Virus record (IMG/VR): IMGVR_UViG_3300029448_000183
Coordinates: 1 to 34,132 of that record
Source of the DNA: a virus
Reading direction: 5' to 3' (one strand)
Length of the DNA stretch: 34,132 bases
Position numbers and translations under genes: made by a program. The first letter of the stretch is position 1, and each line of letters opens with the position of its first letter. Below, in pieces: positions 1-8,976 of this stretch. The notes beneath the pieces are model-generated. The model was not told the DNA's origin and made no database searches. It was given only the letters and a program-made list of their open reading frames with translations.

Positions 1-2438
1 TGGGCAGCTAGAAGCTCGTAGACATCTGCGTAGGCAGTCACATCGGTGGGATCAATGTCTGGCTCCAAGAGCGTACCTAGATAGTCTTGCAGGACTGTCA
101 GCTCGTCATAGTCTACTTGGCCTTGGCCCCATGCGCCGCCGTAGAAGCGACCGTCGATCCCACCGCTGAAATAACTATTTCGACTGCTAAACAAAGCAAG
201 ACCTTGCGTATCGCCACTATCATCGTAAGGTGTGATCGCGCCTGCGCTATTAGCTCCATTCGCCCGTCCAGATATGCTATTTGTTCCGGCTTGCTCAACG
301 GTTAAAACATGTAGTGTTGCCGGGTCAAAGTTAATTAAAGTTTCCTGTCCGGTATCAGCTGCATTTCTCCACTTCCATAGATCTGATCCGTCCCTAAGTC
401 CACTCGTCGACGACGCAGTTGTCGCAAAAGCATATTTTCCACCTATATCACTCCGCCAAGCCCCCACATGCCACCACTGCTCGCCAAGGTTCAGCGTAGG
501 TGTCACCTCCATCATGTCATCTGAGCCGTCGGTGTCGAGGTAGTAGGAGCGGGGGATGCTGGCGGGGATTTCTTGGATGGAGACGTTGTCGATGGTTACG
601 GTAGCACTGATTGCTCTAAATCGTATGTTATTACCCTCAGCTAAGAAATAAACCTGATGCCAGCCCGTAGAAGAAATTGTAAGATCATTCGCCGCCACGT
701 TTGCGAATCGACCAAACACTGTGCCACTCACAGCGCTTACATAAAACTTGATTAAGTACCACTTGTTGACGGTCAAAACATCCAAAAGATTGGCATTATT
801 TGCCCCTGAGCCATCACTACTCAAAGTGCCGCCGCCAATAGACCAACTTGAATCTAACCTCCAATTCCCCGTGTCCGTATCGAAGGTGCTGTCGTCACCC
901 GTGACGAGGTTGGGGTAGGGGACTTTCTTGACGGAGATGTTGTCGAACTCGGCGTATTGGCCGATAATGTTATTTCTTGTGCTTATCCGAACATAGGTTG
1001 TAGATGTGACTGCGGTAAATGTCGTCGTTACGGATGCTTGTGAGGCAATAAAACCAGAATCATAAACTTTGTTTTGTGCGCCCGTTGCGTTCGATCCAAT
1101 CCGCACAAGAGCGTCATTATTGCCATGAAACATGTCTGCTTTAAATTCGTATGTTTTGCCTACCTCTAACGTAAGTGCAAGATAAGCATACCCAAAAGAC
1201 GCGGCTCCGTTTTCAACTCTTATTTTCCCACCAACTGAGCTAATAACGCCATTGCTTCCTGTGCTCCAATCTGAAACTTCTGTCCCATCACCTTGAGAAA
1301 CCAACTCCGCCCCACGCTCATCGAACGCGGTGTTGACCCTCTTATAAGACACATTGCTAATTTTATAGCTATGACCGACTCGTGCAATAAAGCGCAATTC
1401 TTTGCGGTTTGAAACGGCTGTTATTGTATGTGTGCCAACGGTCGTATTGATACTAACCCTTCCGGCCTCCGTTTCTATATCGCCTTGGGAACCAGCCTCA
1501 GTTGAGTCCTCTAGAACCGTATATGTAATTTCATATGTTCGCCCAAGGTTTCCCCCTTCTTTGGCTTCATCACTCTTGTACCACCAATGTTGTGAACTGT
1601 CAGAGCTTCTTCTTATGATATATTCACCTTCAGCAAGTCCGGTAGGCAAGGTTCCAGCCTCCGCATGGTACTCTGCGGACATCTCAGTTCTCGTCCCATT
1701 ATCGGTAAGCGCAGCAGCCGTCATGTCGAACTCGTCGTATAAGACAGGTCGGGCATTATCGGCAGGGGCTATCGCGTGGTGGCCGGGGAGTTCTTTGACG
1801 GAGATGTTGTCATACGTTGCACTACCAGCGGAATTGGTTTGAACTGAGAAATTCAAATACGTTGTTGTAGTGGATGCGTAGAATTTATATGTGTACGAAC
1901 CAAGCCCAAGAGTACCCTCGTTTAAATGCTTACCATCCCCTAGAACAACTTCTACGCGAAGCCGTCCGGTGTTGTTATTGAGAGCTGTAACGTCGAACGT
2001 AATCTCGTACAACTTGCCAATTTCTGTTGTGACAGCTTGCGCAGCCCCAACGTAAAATTTGCCGGTACTGCCATCATACGCAGCTTTTAAGCCCCCATTG
2101 TCGGAACTCACGGTAAACCCTGTACTTGCTGTCCACCCACTCGTATCCGTGTCAAAAGTGCCATTAGTCACCAACTCAGGCTGACTAGCCAGATAATCCT
2201 CTGCGGTCTTGCCTCCGAACTGTGAGGTGTCCAGCATTATCCCAACAGGATCGCCCACCACGGGAACTCCACCGGAACCGTCTGTATTTACGCGAAGCGA
2301 AGTCAGATCCGCAGGGTTGTAGAAGACGTTGGTGTTGCCCGCCTCCTCTTCTGTCTGCAGCAGGTTACGAAACGCAGTCGCAACAGAGGCAACCAAACGT
2401 GAATACATATTAGTCCAGACGCCAAGACCAAATAACAT
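1..2438 (-). CDS. Modular tail fibre/lectin-like adhesin, C-terminus cut by window edge
   Basis: The frame is open without a stop from the ATG at 2438 to the left edge, giving at least 812 residues. The start directly follows the TAA of the spike base gene. After an N-terminal part of about 85 residues come beta-rich modules that resemble CBM4/9-type carbohydrate-binding jelly rolls. They begin with motifs such as LVTNGTFDTDTSGW (about residue 88) and NLVTGDDSTFDTDTGNW (about 510). They end with a repeated linker: YDNISVKELP (about 210), FDNISVKKVP (about 502), IDNVSIQEIP (about 615). The last visible 170 residues, from YYLDTDGSDDMMEV, look like a concanavalin A/LamG-type lectin fold. Seen: modular repeats and open frame. 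Known: such proteins sit at the tail tip of marine phages and bind surface glycans. Inferred: this is the receptor-binding fibre resting on the spike base protein encoded just upstream. The true C-terminus is not visible, but the lectin domain looks nearly complete. Confidence 0.8.
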   Translation of the reverse strand, partial: MLFGLGVWTNMYSRLVASVATAFRNLLQTEEEAGNTNVFYNPADLTSLRVNTDGSGGVPVVGDPVGIMLDTSQFGGKTAEDYLASQPELVTNGTFDTDTSGWTASTGFTVSSDNGGLKAAYDGSTGKFYVGAAQAVTTEIGKLYEITFDVTALNNNTGRLRVEVVLGDGKHLNEGTLGLGSYTYKFYASTTTTYLNFSVQTNSAGSATYDNISVKELPGHHAIAPADNARPVLYDEFDMTAAALTDNGTRTEMSAEYHAEAGTLPTGLAEGEYIIRRSSDSSQHWWYKSDEAKEGGNLGRTYEITYTVLEDSTEAGSQGDIETEAGRVSINTTVGTHTITAVSNRKELRFIARVGHSYKISNVSYKRVNTAFDERGAELVSQGDGTEVSDWSTGSNGVISSVGGKIRVENGAASFGYAYLALTLEVGKTYEFKADMFHGNNDALVRIGSNATGAQNKVYDSGFIASQASVTTTFTAVTSTTYVRISTRNNIIGQYAEFDNISVKKVPYPNLVTGDDSTFDTDTGNWRLDSSWSIGGGTLSSDGSGANNANLLDVLTVNKWYLIKFYVSAVSGTVFGRFANVAANDLTISSTGWHQVYFLAEGNNIRFRAISATVTIDNVSIQEIPASIPRSYYLDTDGSDDMMEVTPTLNLGEQWWHVGAWRSDIGGKYAFATTASSTSGLRDGSDLWKWRNAADTGQETLINFDPATLHVLTVEQAGTNSISGRANGANSAGAITPYDDSGDTQGLALFSSRNSYFSGGIDGRFYGGAWGQGQVDYDELTVLQDYLGTLLEPDIDPTDVTAYADVYELLAA

Positions 2439-2708
2439 TTAGCAGAGTCCTATGATTCCAGTCGCTGTTGTACCGGTTGCTTTAATTGTGCGTACCCGGA
2501 TCGGGTAGAACACACCTGCCTGGAGGGCAGGAAGAGTTACGGTGCTGCCATCGTGCATCACTACGGCTACATCCCCCGCAGCAGCAACGCAGATAGCACG
2601 AGTCACATGCGTCAACTCGTTACTGTCGTGTGGTGTAACGCTAAACGCGCTGGTGATAGGCACCACCAAATCCGCAGAGTTCGCGGCGTATTTATCAATT
2701 GCAGCCAT
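2439..2708 (-). CDS. Spike base protein, RCAP_Rcc01079-like family
   Basis: This 89-aa protein has the typical length and pattern of the spike base family named after Rhodobacter capsulatus GTA gene Rcc01079: an N-terminal DLVVPIT segment, THVTRAICVAAAGDVAVV, a TVTLPALQAGVFYPIRVRTI strand and the ending TGTTATGIIGLC. The family forms the small beta-structured base on which a tail spike or fibre is mounted. The large adhesin gene starts immediately after its stop codon, which fits that role. No strong Shine-Dalgarno precedes the ATG. The previous 43-codon gene ends two bases upstream, so translation is probably coupled. The family call is from memory of the pattern and is fairly secure. Confidence 0.8.
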   Translation of the reverse strand: MAAIDKYAANSADLVVPITSAFSVTPHDSNELTHVTRAICVAAAGDVAVVMHDGSTVTLPALQAGVFYPIRVRTIKATGTTATGIIGLC

Positions 2709-2710
2709 TT

Positions 2711-2842
2711 TTAATACCCGTATTTACGTTTTGACTTAGAGGACTTACTCGACGCTTTACCTGTTTTTTTGCCGCCCTTCGAAGTCTTGGGCGAGCTGTT
2801 AGGCTTGGCATTGAGGTAACAGTTCTTTTTACCGTTGTGCAT
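2711..2842 (-). CDS. Tiny Lys/Ser-rich basic protein (43 aa)
   Basis: An ATG at 2842 opens 43 codons. The product starts MHNGKKNCYLNAKPN and ends in a Lys/Ser/Gly-rich tail (KGGKKTGKASSKSSKSKRK) closed by YGY. A clear AAGGAG lies 7 nt before the ATG, inside the last codons of the upstream gene (stop at 2845-2847). The next gene starts two bases after this one's stop. Good ribosome-binding site and tight packing support a real gene. About a third of its residues are Lys or Arg, so it resembles histone-tail-like, nucleic-acid-binding peptides. No family is recognised, and any DNA-binding or virion role is inference. Confidence 0.7.
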   Translation of the reverse strand: MHNGKKNCYLNAKPNSSPKTSKGGKKTGKASSKSSKSKRKYGY

Positions 2843-2844
2843 AG

Positions 2845-3192
2845 CTATGCTCCTTCTTTAGGAAATAAGTCTTTGACGGCCTTTCTATGCATATAGAACT
2901 GACCGGTTTTATCAAGACGGTTGTTTTCAATGTCGTGCCACAGCTTGTCGAGCTGCTCTACGACTGATTGATACTCACCGCCCCGCAACAGGTCGTAGGT
3001 CGGTTGACGCTGTGTGGCTATCTGTACGACAGATGCGACTTGTTCATTGAACTCGTACCTAACATCACTCAGTCGTGGGTGGGTAACCTCGCCAATAATG
3101 ATTAGCGGATACCAATTATCTTCTGCTCCCGGCGTACCTTGAGGCCCTTGGATAATGGTGTTGGTTTCAGAATCCCATTGAACGTACATCAT
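2845..3192 (-). CDS. Small tail-associated protein of unknown function
   Basis: A 115-aa acidic protein. Its ATG overlaps the TAA of the preceding gpJ-like gene by one base. A second in-frame ATG follows at once, so the start could be 3189. The N-terminus (MYVQWDSETNTIIQGPQGTPG) has a short collagen-like GPQGTPG stretch. The middle, NWYPLIIIGEVTHPRLSDVRY, is followed by a Gln/Glu-rich helical region. Position between tail-tip genes suggests a fibre-attachment or assembly role, as for short tail-fibre chaperones, but I do not recognise a family and do not assign one. Confidence 0.75.
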   Translation of the reverse strand: MMYVQWDSETNTIIQGPQGTPGAEDNWYPLIIIGEVTHPRLSDVRYEFNEQVASVVQIATQRQPTYDLLRGGEYQSVVEQLDKLWHDIENNRLDKTGQFYMHRKAVKDLFPKEGA

Positions 3193-5366
3193 TATTTAAC
3201 CCCCAGAATAATTCCGCTGATCTCACCCAAAGTATCCTCGCTTGAACTCGTATCACTATCAGTCCCAGAGCTATTCATTCGCTGCACGGTGACCTTCATC
3301 TGTACATCAGATGTAGTAGAGGCGTTGAGGGAGCCACTCAATGAGAAACTAGCGGCATACTGATTTTCATAACGATCACGAGAACTACCAACAACGGCAT
3401 AAGAAGTCGAACCGGTTGCCGTTACCGAGGAAAAAAGGGAGAACGCGGAGTTTCCAATATATGTAGCGCTAGTAGTGTTAGTGGAGCTGCTGTATGTAGA
3501 CGTTTCAACCAGCTCCGTTTTGGTGCCTTGCGTCATAATCGCGCCGGCAGAGAGGTTTTGTGTCACATCGCCGCTGAAAACGACGAAGTAATAGGTAAGA
3601 CCGTCAGCAACGAAACCTGAACTACTTGAGACGGGTGTCCCGATATTTGCAGAGCCCGGGCTGACGGTGTTCCGCATATACATACGCAACTGATAAACCC
3701 TATCACCCCTTGGATCGAACCACCCAGTGGCCGTTGCAAACGGTCGGTGGCCCTCGGTTAAGTGGCTGGTCGCAGGTAGTGTTAGCTCGATCAACGTGGT
3801 CTCGGAGGTCGACCAAGTCGTGTTTGCTTGATTACGGAAAGGTTGGAACGACGTCACATCACCCAGCAACCTGTTAGCGTAGACGGTTGTGCCCGACATC
3901 ACATTTGTTGCAATTGATCCCGCTGTAATGGCCGATGCGTTAATATCACCAACTTGCAACACCCCATTGTTGGAAGTCAGTGTCGAACCGTCAATGCTCA
4001 GCTTGTTAGCTGTGATAGTACCTGCGCCAATCCTTGCAGCATTGAGTGTGCCGGCTGTAATCGTATCTGCGTTAACGCTACCAATCTGAGCCTCTGTGAT
4101 AGAAGCGTTTTGGATCATTGCATTACGAAGGAAAGTGGTACCGCCATCAATAATGAAAGGCACAATATCAGACGATGGAGAGTTCGTTAGGTTATTGCCG
4201 GTGTCGCTCGGGTCTATAACCGCGAACTTATCTGCACGGACGATAAACGCTGAAGTAGGACCAGCCGTTGTCGTTGTGCTGCTTAATCCAAACCCTGACA
4301 CATGTCCGTTATTATCGATCTTGACGGAGTACTGCCCCTCTAGGCCGTTGATCGACGAAGCGTTTGTCTGGATTGATACAGTGTTCCCGTTAACAGATGT
4401 GTTTAACGAAGCAATATTCTGAGCAGCTGCAGACGAAGAACTAGCATCTATGAAGTTCAACGAAGTGATATCCGATGCGTTACCTGCTACTGCAGCAGAT
4501 AAAGACGTGTAAGCACCAACAAAGGCCCAGTTCGTGTTGTCAGATGTTGTACCTGACGGTTGGTTGTTAGTGTTCGAATTTGTTCTTGAACGGTATAGGT
4601 TACCGCTGTAGGTCACCAATTCATCGATAGCGTAGGTAGTAGATGATGACCACGGGTCAGCCGTTGTCAGCGTGTTGATCTGAGTCTGTAATGACGACAA
4701 TTCAGAAGTCGTGTTTGGGGGCAGATTACCAATCGGCGTGGCCAAAGACGTAGATAGCTCACTTGATGTGATCGCGCCTGTTAAATCATCGAGGAGTTGG
4801 GTCACATTAGACGCTGTAGTGCCGACTGTACCCACAGACGAGTTATATGGGCCTACCACACCCGCAGTCGATACATGGCGTATCCAGTAATAACGTGTCT
4901 GGCTTTGACCAATCGGATCAATGTAAGTCGTCCCCGACGATATGCCCACTAACTGTGCGTCACCGAGGATGTCACTACTATGTCGCCACACCTCTGTATG
5001 GCTATGTCCTCGATACCGAGGGAAGTCCCAAAAAAGATTAACTTGCTCGTAAGCTGCATTGACCGAGAAATTTGCCGGTACATTTGGGTAGTCACTGTCC
5101 GGGAAAGTTGTAGGTGGCAGAAAACCTGTATTTGACCCGTTGTAGTTGTTCGGATCGAAGTTCGCTTGTTTTGTTTCAATAGCGAGGCCTGACGAAAACA
5201 TCTCACGTAAAGTGATGGCACGATCGCGTGGGTCTCCTCTCCGCCCTAACCGCACCTCAACAGCTTCGACTAAGCTCGTAAGGAACTGCCGAACCGAAGG
5301 CGTTACATCCCTTGGTACTGGGGGGATACCCGGGACTTTGGTAGGGGTCGGGCGTCGACTCTTCAT
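3192..5366 (-). CDS. Central tail fibre/tip protein with FnIII domain (gpJ C-terminus-like)
   Basis: The ATG at 5366 is chosen because it overlaps the upstream stop as ATGA. An in-frame start at 5444 would lie deep inside the preceding gene. The product has 724 residues. An N-terminal region with PVPRDVTPSVRQFLTSLVEAVEVRLGRRG is followed by a fibronectin type III-like domain (about 94-185; NLFWDFPRYRGHSHTEVWR, then RYYWIRHVSTAGVVGPYN). A small chitin/cellulose-binding-like module (about 237-284; DPWSSSTTYAIDELVTYSGN) comes next, then alanine/serine-rich stalk and repeats such as NADTITAGTLNAARIGAGTITANK. This architecture matches the C-terminal half of phage lambda gpJ-type tip proteins and related phage fibres. 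The C-terminal 250 residues are Ser/Thr-rich beta structure. Inferred role: trimeric central fibre contacting the host surface. It lacks the baseplate-hub part of full-length gpJ. Confidence 0.78.
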   Translation of the reverse strand: MKSRRPTPTKVPGIPPVPRDVTPSVRQFLTSLVEAVEVRLGRRGDPRDRAITLREMFSSGLAIETKQANFDPNNYNGSNTGFLPPTTFPDSDYPNVPANFSVNAAYEQVNLFWDFPRYRGHSHTEVWRHSSDILGDAQLVGISSGTTYIDPIGQSQTRYYWIRHVSTAGVVGPYNSSVGTVGTTASNVTQLLDDLTGAITSSELSTSLATPIGNLPPNTTSELSSLQTQINTLTTADPWSSSTTYAIDELVTYSGNLYRSRTNSNTNNQPSGTTSDNTNWAFVGAYTSLSAAVAGNASDITSLNFIDASSSSAAAQNIASLNTSVNGNTVSIQTNASSINGLEGQYSVKIDNNGHVSGFGLSSTTTTAGPTSAFIVRADKFAVIDPSDTGNNLTNSPSSDIVPFIIDGGTTFLRNAMIQNASITEAQIGSVNADTITAGTLNAARIGAGTITANKLSIDGSTLTSNNGVLQVGDINASAITAGSIATNVMSGTTVYANRLLGDVTSFQPFRNQANTTWSTSETTLIELTLPATSHLTEGHRPFATATGWFDPRGDRVYQLRMYMRNTVSPGSANIGTPVSSSSGFVADGLTYYFVVFSGDVTQNLSAGAIMTQGTKTELVETSTYSSSTNTTSATYIGNSAFSLFSSVTATGSTSYAVVGSSRDRYENQYAASFSLSGSLNASTTSDVQMKVTVQRMNSSGTDSDTSSSEDTLGEISGIILGVK

Positions 5367-7093
5367 GTGGCGGCAATCTCTTCGATGGAGCCGGCTATAC
5401 ACACTTCGTTTATAGTCACGGCCCCGGACACTTCGACCTCCCACTCCTGACCAACGACAGCTGGTAGCCTCATGATGGGCTCTCGCAATGTTCCGGTTGA
5501 GATCCCACTGGGTACCGTAGTTGTTTGAGTATACACATTATTAGCGTAGCTAATAGAGTAATGCGCTATTAAAGTTCCATCGGCCCATACTTTGACAACC
5601 ACTGGGTACCCTTCTGCATCAACGTGGACCCAACCCATACTTATGGGCTTAGGGGTGACGAACTTCTTAGATTTCCAAGTCAATGTCTGAGGTGTAGAGC
5701 CACCCCGATATTGAATGAGTTTGTTGCCCGAGATCAGATAGAGCTGCCCATCCTTCGGTTTGGTAAACCCACCATTAATTGCATTAGGGAAAGTCAGGGT
5801 CGACACTGCGGCTTCAGGACGTCTGGGGTCGTATACCCAGCCTGTAGTCCCGTTGGTAGCAACATACGTGCCTTCGTATTCAAAAGCCCGAATAGTGGTC
5901 GGATCAAAGTCCGTGTTCCATTGGTCTACTGAGATTATCCCACGAGTTACGATCTGCGCTTCGCCCCCCGTCACCGCAACCAAACCATCTGGCGCTGCAT
6001 AGAGAATATATTCGCCCATATCGACAACCGATCTTGCGTTGACACACGCTTGTGCGATCGGAATCTTAACGGCGGTCATAGCGCTAGGATCTACACCGGT
6101 TACAAAATAAGGTGACCCATTAGTGAGGCAGACTATGCCATTACCTGTAGCACCAATAGCTACGATATCGTCATCTAACGTAAGGCGATATTCGATGGGC
6201 CATGCATGAGGGAGGAATGCCTCTGACAAACACAACCGATTACCAAAAAAACCTGCAAAAACACCGTTAGCTAATGAGGTCAGACCTTTAAGGGCACCAC
6301 TAACAACCTGATTGGTGTTGGGATCAGTATAGCTATACAGCGCTGAGTCATCTGGGGGACCAATCCAGGTTGTGCTTGGGAGGATCTCACCAAGGTTGGC
6401 GGCGTCTGTTGTATCTGTGAAGGCAGTTGTCGCGAAAGGGACTTCCCCAACGAATTGAAACTGTGTGTTATCCGAACCCGTATTCGACCGATAGATACGT
6501 TTGAGGGCTGAAGACCCGAAGTTATAACCGCCTGATAAGGACGGCGTAGGGACCGTAACAGCTACCTGCTCGTCGTCCGTCAACTCAATCACTGTGCTTG
6601 CCGGGCTTGGCGGACCTTCTTCACCGAGATCCGTCACAAGTGTATACACATAAGACACATCATTAGGTGTGTCTGCTTCATTTGCTGTGCCCGATTTAAC
6701 AGTTGTTGGGGCCGCAGTTGGTGCTGGCACGCCCAACCTAAAACCATTAGCGGGGTAGTTGTCCGAAGACCCTGTAATCATCGACTGATAAGTACCGACC
6801 CTTGGATAGTCTTCGCCCGTCCAGTACAAACGTTTGAACTGATCGTTAGCTACAGGCCCTTTTACAGCCTTAACATCCTCCTCATCCCATTGCAGCCAAT
6901 GAGTATCATCGTAAAAAAACGCCGCTCGCCGAGCCGTACTAGCCAATGTAAGTGTGTCTGTTGCCCCATCTATCGGGACTAGGTTGCCAGCCTCAAAGTC
7001 TATGTTCTGAGCAGTTTGGGCAAAGTTATCAGCGAGGAGGCGAGGTGCTACTCCCGGCGCAATGCCACTAAACTCCGTCACCTTGAAGTACAT
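5363..7093 (-). CDS. Putative beta-propeller tail (nozzle-like) protein
   Basis: A 576-aa protein starting MYFKVTEFSGIAPGVAPRLLADNFAQTAQNIDFEAGNL, an opening often seen in structural proteins of marine short-tailed phages. AGGAG lies 7 nt upstream of the ATG. The sequence is a succession of beta segments (PYFVTGVDPSAM, EYILYAAPDGLVAVTGG, GWVYDPRRPEAAV, GQLYLISGNKLIQYRGG), which suggests a propeller. Known: tail nozzles of P22 (gp10) and T7 (gp12) are beta-propeller rings. Inferred: this could be the nozzle or a stabilising ring. It sits among fibre genes rather than beside the portal, so an adhesion-platform role is an alternative. I see no catalytic motif. Confidence 0.65.
   Translation of the reverse strand: MYFKVTEFSGIAPGVAPRLLADNFAQTAQNIDFEAGNLVPIDGATDTLTLASTARRAAFFYDDTHWLQWDEEDVKAVKGPVANDQFKRLYWTGEDYPRVGTYQSMITGSSDNYPANGFRLGVPAPTAAPTTVKSGTANEADTPNDVSYVYTLVTDLGEEGPPSPASTVIELTDDEQVAVTVPTPSLSGGYNFGSSALKRIYRSNTGSDNTQFQFVGEVPFATTAFTDTTDAANLGEILPSTTWIGPPDDSALYSYTDPNTNQVVSGALKGLTSLANGVFAGFFGNRLCLSEAFLPHAWPIEYRLTLDDDIVAIGATGNGIVCLTNGSPYFVTGVDPSAMTAVKIPIAQACVNARSVVDMGEYILYAAPDGLVAVTGGEAQIVTRGIISVDQWNTDFDPTTIRAFEYEGTYVATNGTTGWVYDPRRPEAAVSTLTFPNAINGGFTKPKDGQLYLISGNKLIQYRGGSTPQTLTWKSKKFVTPKPISMGWVHVDAEGYPVVVKVWADGTLIAHYSISYANNVYTQTTTVPSGISTGTLREPIMRLPAVVGQEWEVEVSGAVTINEVCIAGSIEEIAAT
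5539..5555. repeat. 17-bp palindrome, second copy of the motif at the capsid promoter
   Basis: TATTAGCGTAGCTAATA has 7-bp arms and a 3-bp centre. It lies inside the propeller-like gene, where on the coding strand it encodes the Ser-Tyr-Ala-Asn stretch. The same 17 bp occur, inverted, at 26959-26975 in the capsid promoter region. Confidence 0.6.
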
Positions 7094-7102
7094 GCTGCTC
7101 TC

Positions 7103-7306
7103 CTATTTTAGTAACAGCGTGACGATTAGTCCGGCCATTCCACCCATTAACATCAAAGCCACCGTGAATCCTTGTTTAGCCATGTTGTCTAACGTGGCAT
7201 CTATACGATCCAACCGGTTAAATATTGTTTTGCTTCGCTCTTCACACATTGCTTCGTGGGCCTGTATCTTTGCTAATGCTGCTGCGGAGGTTTGATGGGC
7301 ATCCAT
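7103..7306 (-). CDS. Small C-tail-anchored membrane protein, holin/XhlA-like
   Basis: A 67-aa protein with an amphipathic helical N-terminal part (LAKIQAHEAMCEERSKTIFNRLDRIDATLDNMAK) and one C-terminal membrane helix (about 47-66, FTVALMLMGGMAGLIVTLLL) ending in Lys. Coiled coil followed by a terminal helix is the layout of XhlA-type haemolysin proteins and some spanin/holin accessories. A second small membrane protein and the three-helix holin are encoded about 3.5 kb upstream, so this gene is outside the main lysis group. A fibre-anchoring or lysis-timing role is possible. AGGA lies 8 nt upstream of the ATG. Function is inferred from shape only. Confidence 0.65.
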   Translation of the reverse strand: MDAHQTSAAALAKIQAHEAMCEERSKTIFNRLDRIDATLDNMAKQGFTVALMLMGGMAGLIVTLLLK

Positions 7307-7311
7307 GGGCC

Positions 7312-8967
7312 TTATCCTATCTTCTGAATCAGTAGTCTAGATTCGTTGGCATTAAGAATTGATGTGCCAGCAACACCATCTTTGTAAGCCCTAATGTCCA
7401 ATATGTCGTTGGCCGAACAACTCACAAAATCTTCGATATATGCGGTTGAGTCGTCTACACCACCCGCCCCACGGACATAGCTTCCTCGTGCCCTACCAGA
7501 TTCCGAAGTCCCGTTCTTAAAGATCTGAAGCTGCAAAACCATTCTTTGTTCCGTTCCACCTCTGGTGAACGTAACTTGACCGTATATGCGGTAAACTCCG
7601 GCTACGGGGACCGTGATCCGTCCACCGCTTTCCGTGAAAGAACCTTGATTGAGAAGCTGCGAGTTGAAGTCTACCACTGTCGGTGTAAAGCTAGCGTTGT
7701 GATTTGTTGTAGTGTCGGTTGAAGTCGCGGAGTAGTAATAAGCTGTCGCTGAGCCTGAAGCCGCTGATGTCTGGGTTGTGCCGTCAGGGAACTTCACACC
7801 ACCAGTTGTGGCTTCGACCGTATGGGCGACAAAATTACCAACGGTTGTTACTTCACCATTAGCCTGAATTCGTAAGGAGTTGGTAGCGCAACCATCTTCA
7901 AGCGTAAAGGGCGTCGTATTACTACCGTTTGCGTTATAAATAGTAAAAGTGTCATTAGACCCATTAACACCGAACGAGTATTTCTGGGTACCACTCACCT
8001 CGAACCTTAACCGCGTATTACCCCCGGCAGTGTTATTCATTGTAAACGCAGTGTTACTGGTGGTTTGTATAGAAAACAAGCCGTCAGTTCTAATCGAGCC
8101 AACCACATGCAGTTTCTGTGCCGGGTTATTTGTGCCAATGCCGAGATTACCCGTTGCAGAGAGCCGCATCGCCTCCGTCGCGTCTACCTGCCAAGCCACA
8201 GAGTTGCCTGTCTGCCATGTAAACGGCTCGGAGGCGCTATCAGTGTCAGGCGTTTTCAGTCTTAGGGACCTATTATTACTTGTTCCTAGGTCTCCTTGGA
8301 ATGTGGCGAGATAAGTGGCCGTGCTGTCCTCGGTGACATGCAGTTTTGTATCTGGATTGGTTGTACCAATACCGAGATTGCCATTCTCATCCAGCCTCAT
8401 AGTCTCGTCGTCCCGACTGGAGTAGAACGTAAGTGGTGATCCAGTGGCACCGTTTGAGATTTGTAACTTCAATTCGGCGTTGTTCGCGCTAAAGTCTCGG
8501 CTCTTGGTCAGAACAGCAGATCTTGCACTATCGCCTGTATGACCTAACCTGATTGCTCTGTCTGGCCCAGAGTCTGTGTTATCATCAGTTGCAACCGAAA
8601 GCGCAACATCCGGACTAGTGTCACCGATACCTACATTGCCTGTAAGCGTGCCGCCCGAGAGAGGTAAGTAGTCAGCAGGGATATCAGTAAGCGCAGCCGC
8701 AGTGACGCGGAGTTGGATATCATCACCCGACGCAAAGGCGGTGCCGCTCGTACCATCTTGGCCACGAACTACAGTTAAATTGTTACTACTTCGAGTAGTA
8801 ACCTTAACAATCTCAATATTCGACCCATCTGTAATTGTCGCGTAAAAATGCTCCCCCGCCGATAAAGCTGGGAACACTGATCCATCCGTGACTGAGATCG
8901 CCGTGGCCGAATTTGTGATTCCGGCGCTTAACGTGGTCTCTGCATTATTTGAAAATTTGACCGCCAT
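7312..8967 (-). CDS. Tail fibre with GIG-type stalk repeats and C1q/TNF-like head
   Basis: The product has 551 residues, with AAGGAC 5 nt before the ATG. The N-terminal ~95 residues (MAVKFSNNAETTLSAGITNSATAISV ... VVRGQDGTSGTAFASGDDIQLRV) form a beta domain common at the attachment end of phage fibres. Three stalk motifs follow: NVGIGDTSPDVALSV (111), NLGIGTTNPDTKLHV (197) and NLGIGTNNPAQKLHV (274). These are the trimeric beta-stalk units known from phage fibres and S74-type proteins. No S74 chaperone domain follows. After a VKFPDGTTQTSAAS hinge (about 391-404) the last ~140 residues resemble a C1q/TNF-like jelly roll: GGRITVPVAGVYRIYGQVTF, LQIFKNG, SCSANDILDIRAY, ESRLLIQKI. The head is probably the receptor-binding part. 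The fold call is by pattern and needs a structure prediction to confirm. Confidence 0.8.
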   Translation of the reverse strand: MAVKFSNNAETTLSAGITNSATAISVTDGSVFPALSAGEHFYATITDGSNIEIVKVTTRSSNNLTVVRGQDGTSGTAFASGDDIQLRVTAAALTDIPADYLPLSGGTLTGNVGIGDTSPDVALSVATDDNTDSGPDRAIRLGHTGDSARSAVLTKSRDFSANNAELKLQISNGATGSPLTFYSSRDDETMRLDENGNLGIGTTNPDTKLHVTEDSTATYLATFQGDLGTSNNRSLRLKTPDTDSASEPFTWQTGNSVAWQVDATEAMRLSATGNLGIGTNNPAQKLHVVGSIRTDGLFSIQTTSNTAFTMNNTAGGNTRLRFEVSGTQKYSFGVNGSNDTFTIYNANGSNTTPFTLEDGCATNSLRIQANGEVTTVGNFVAHTVEATTGGVKFPDGTTQTSAASGSATAYYYSATSTDTTTNHNASFTPTVVDFNSQLLNQGSFTESGGRITVPVAGVYRIYGQVTFTRGGTEQRMVLQLQIFKNGTSESGRARGSYVRGAGGVDDSTAYIEDFVSCSANDILDIRAYKDGVAGTSILNANESRLLIQKIG

Positions 8968-8976
8968 TGCGTGTCC

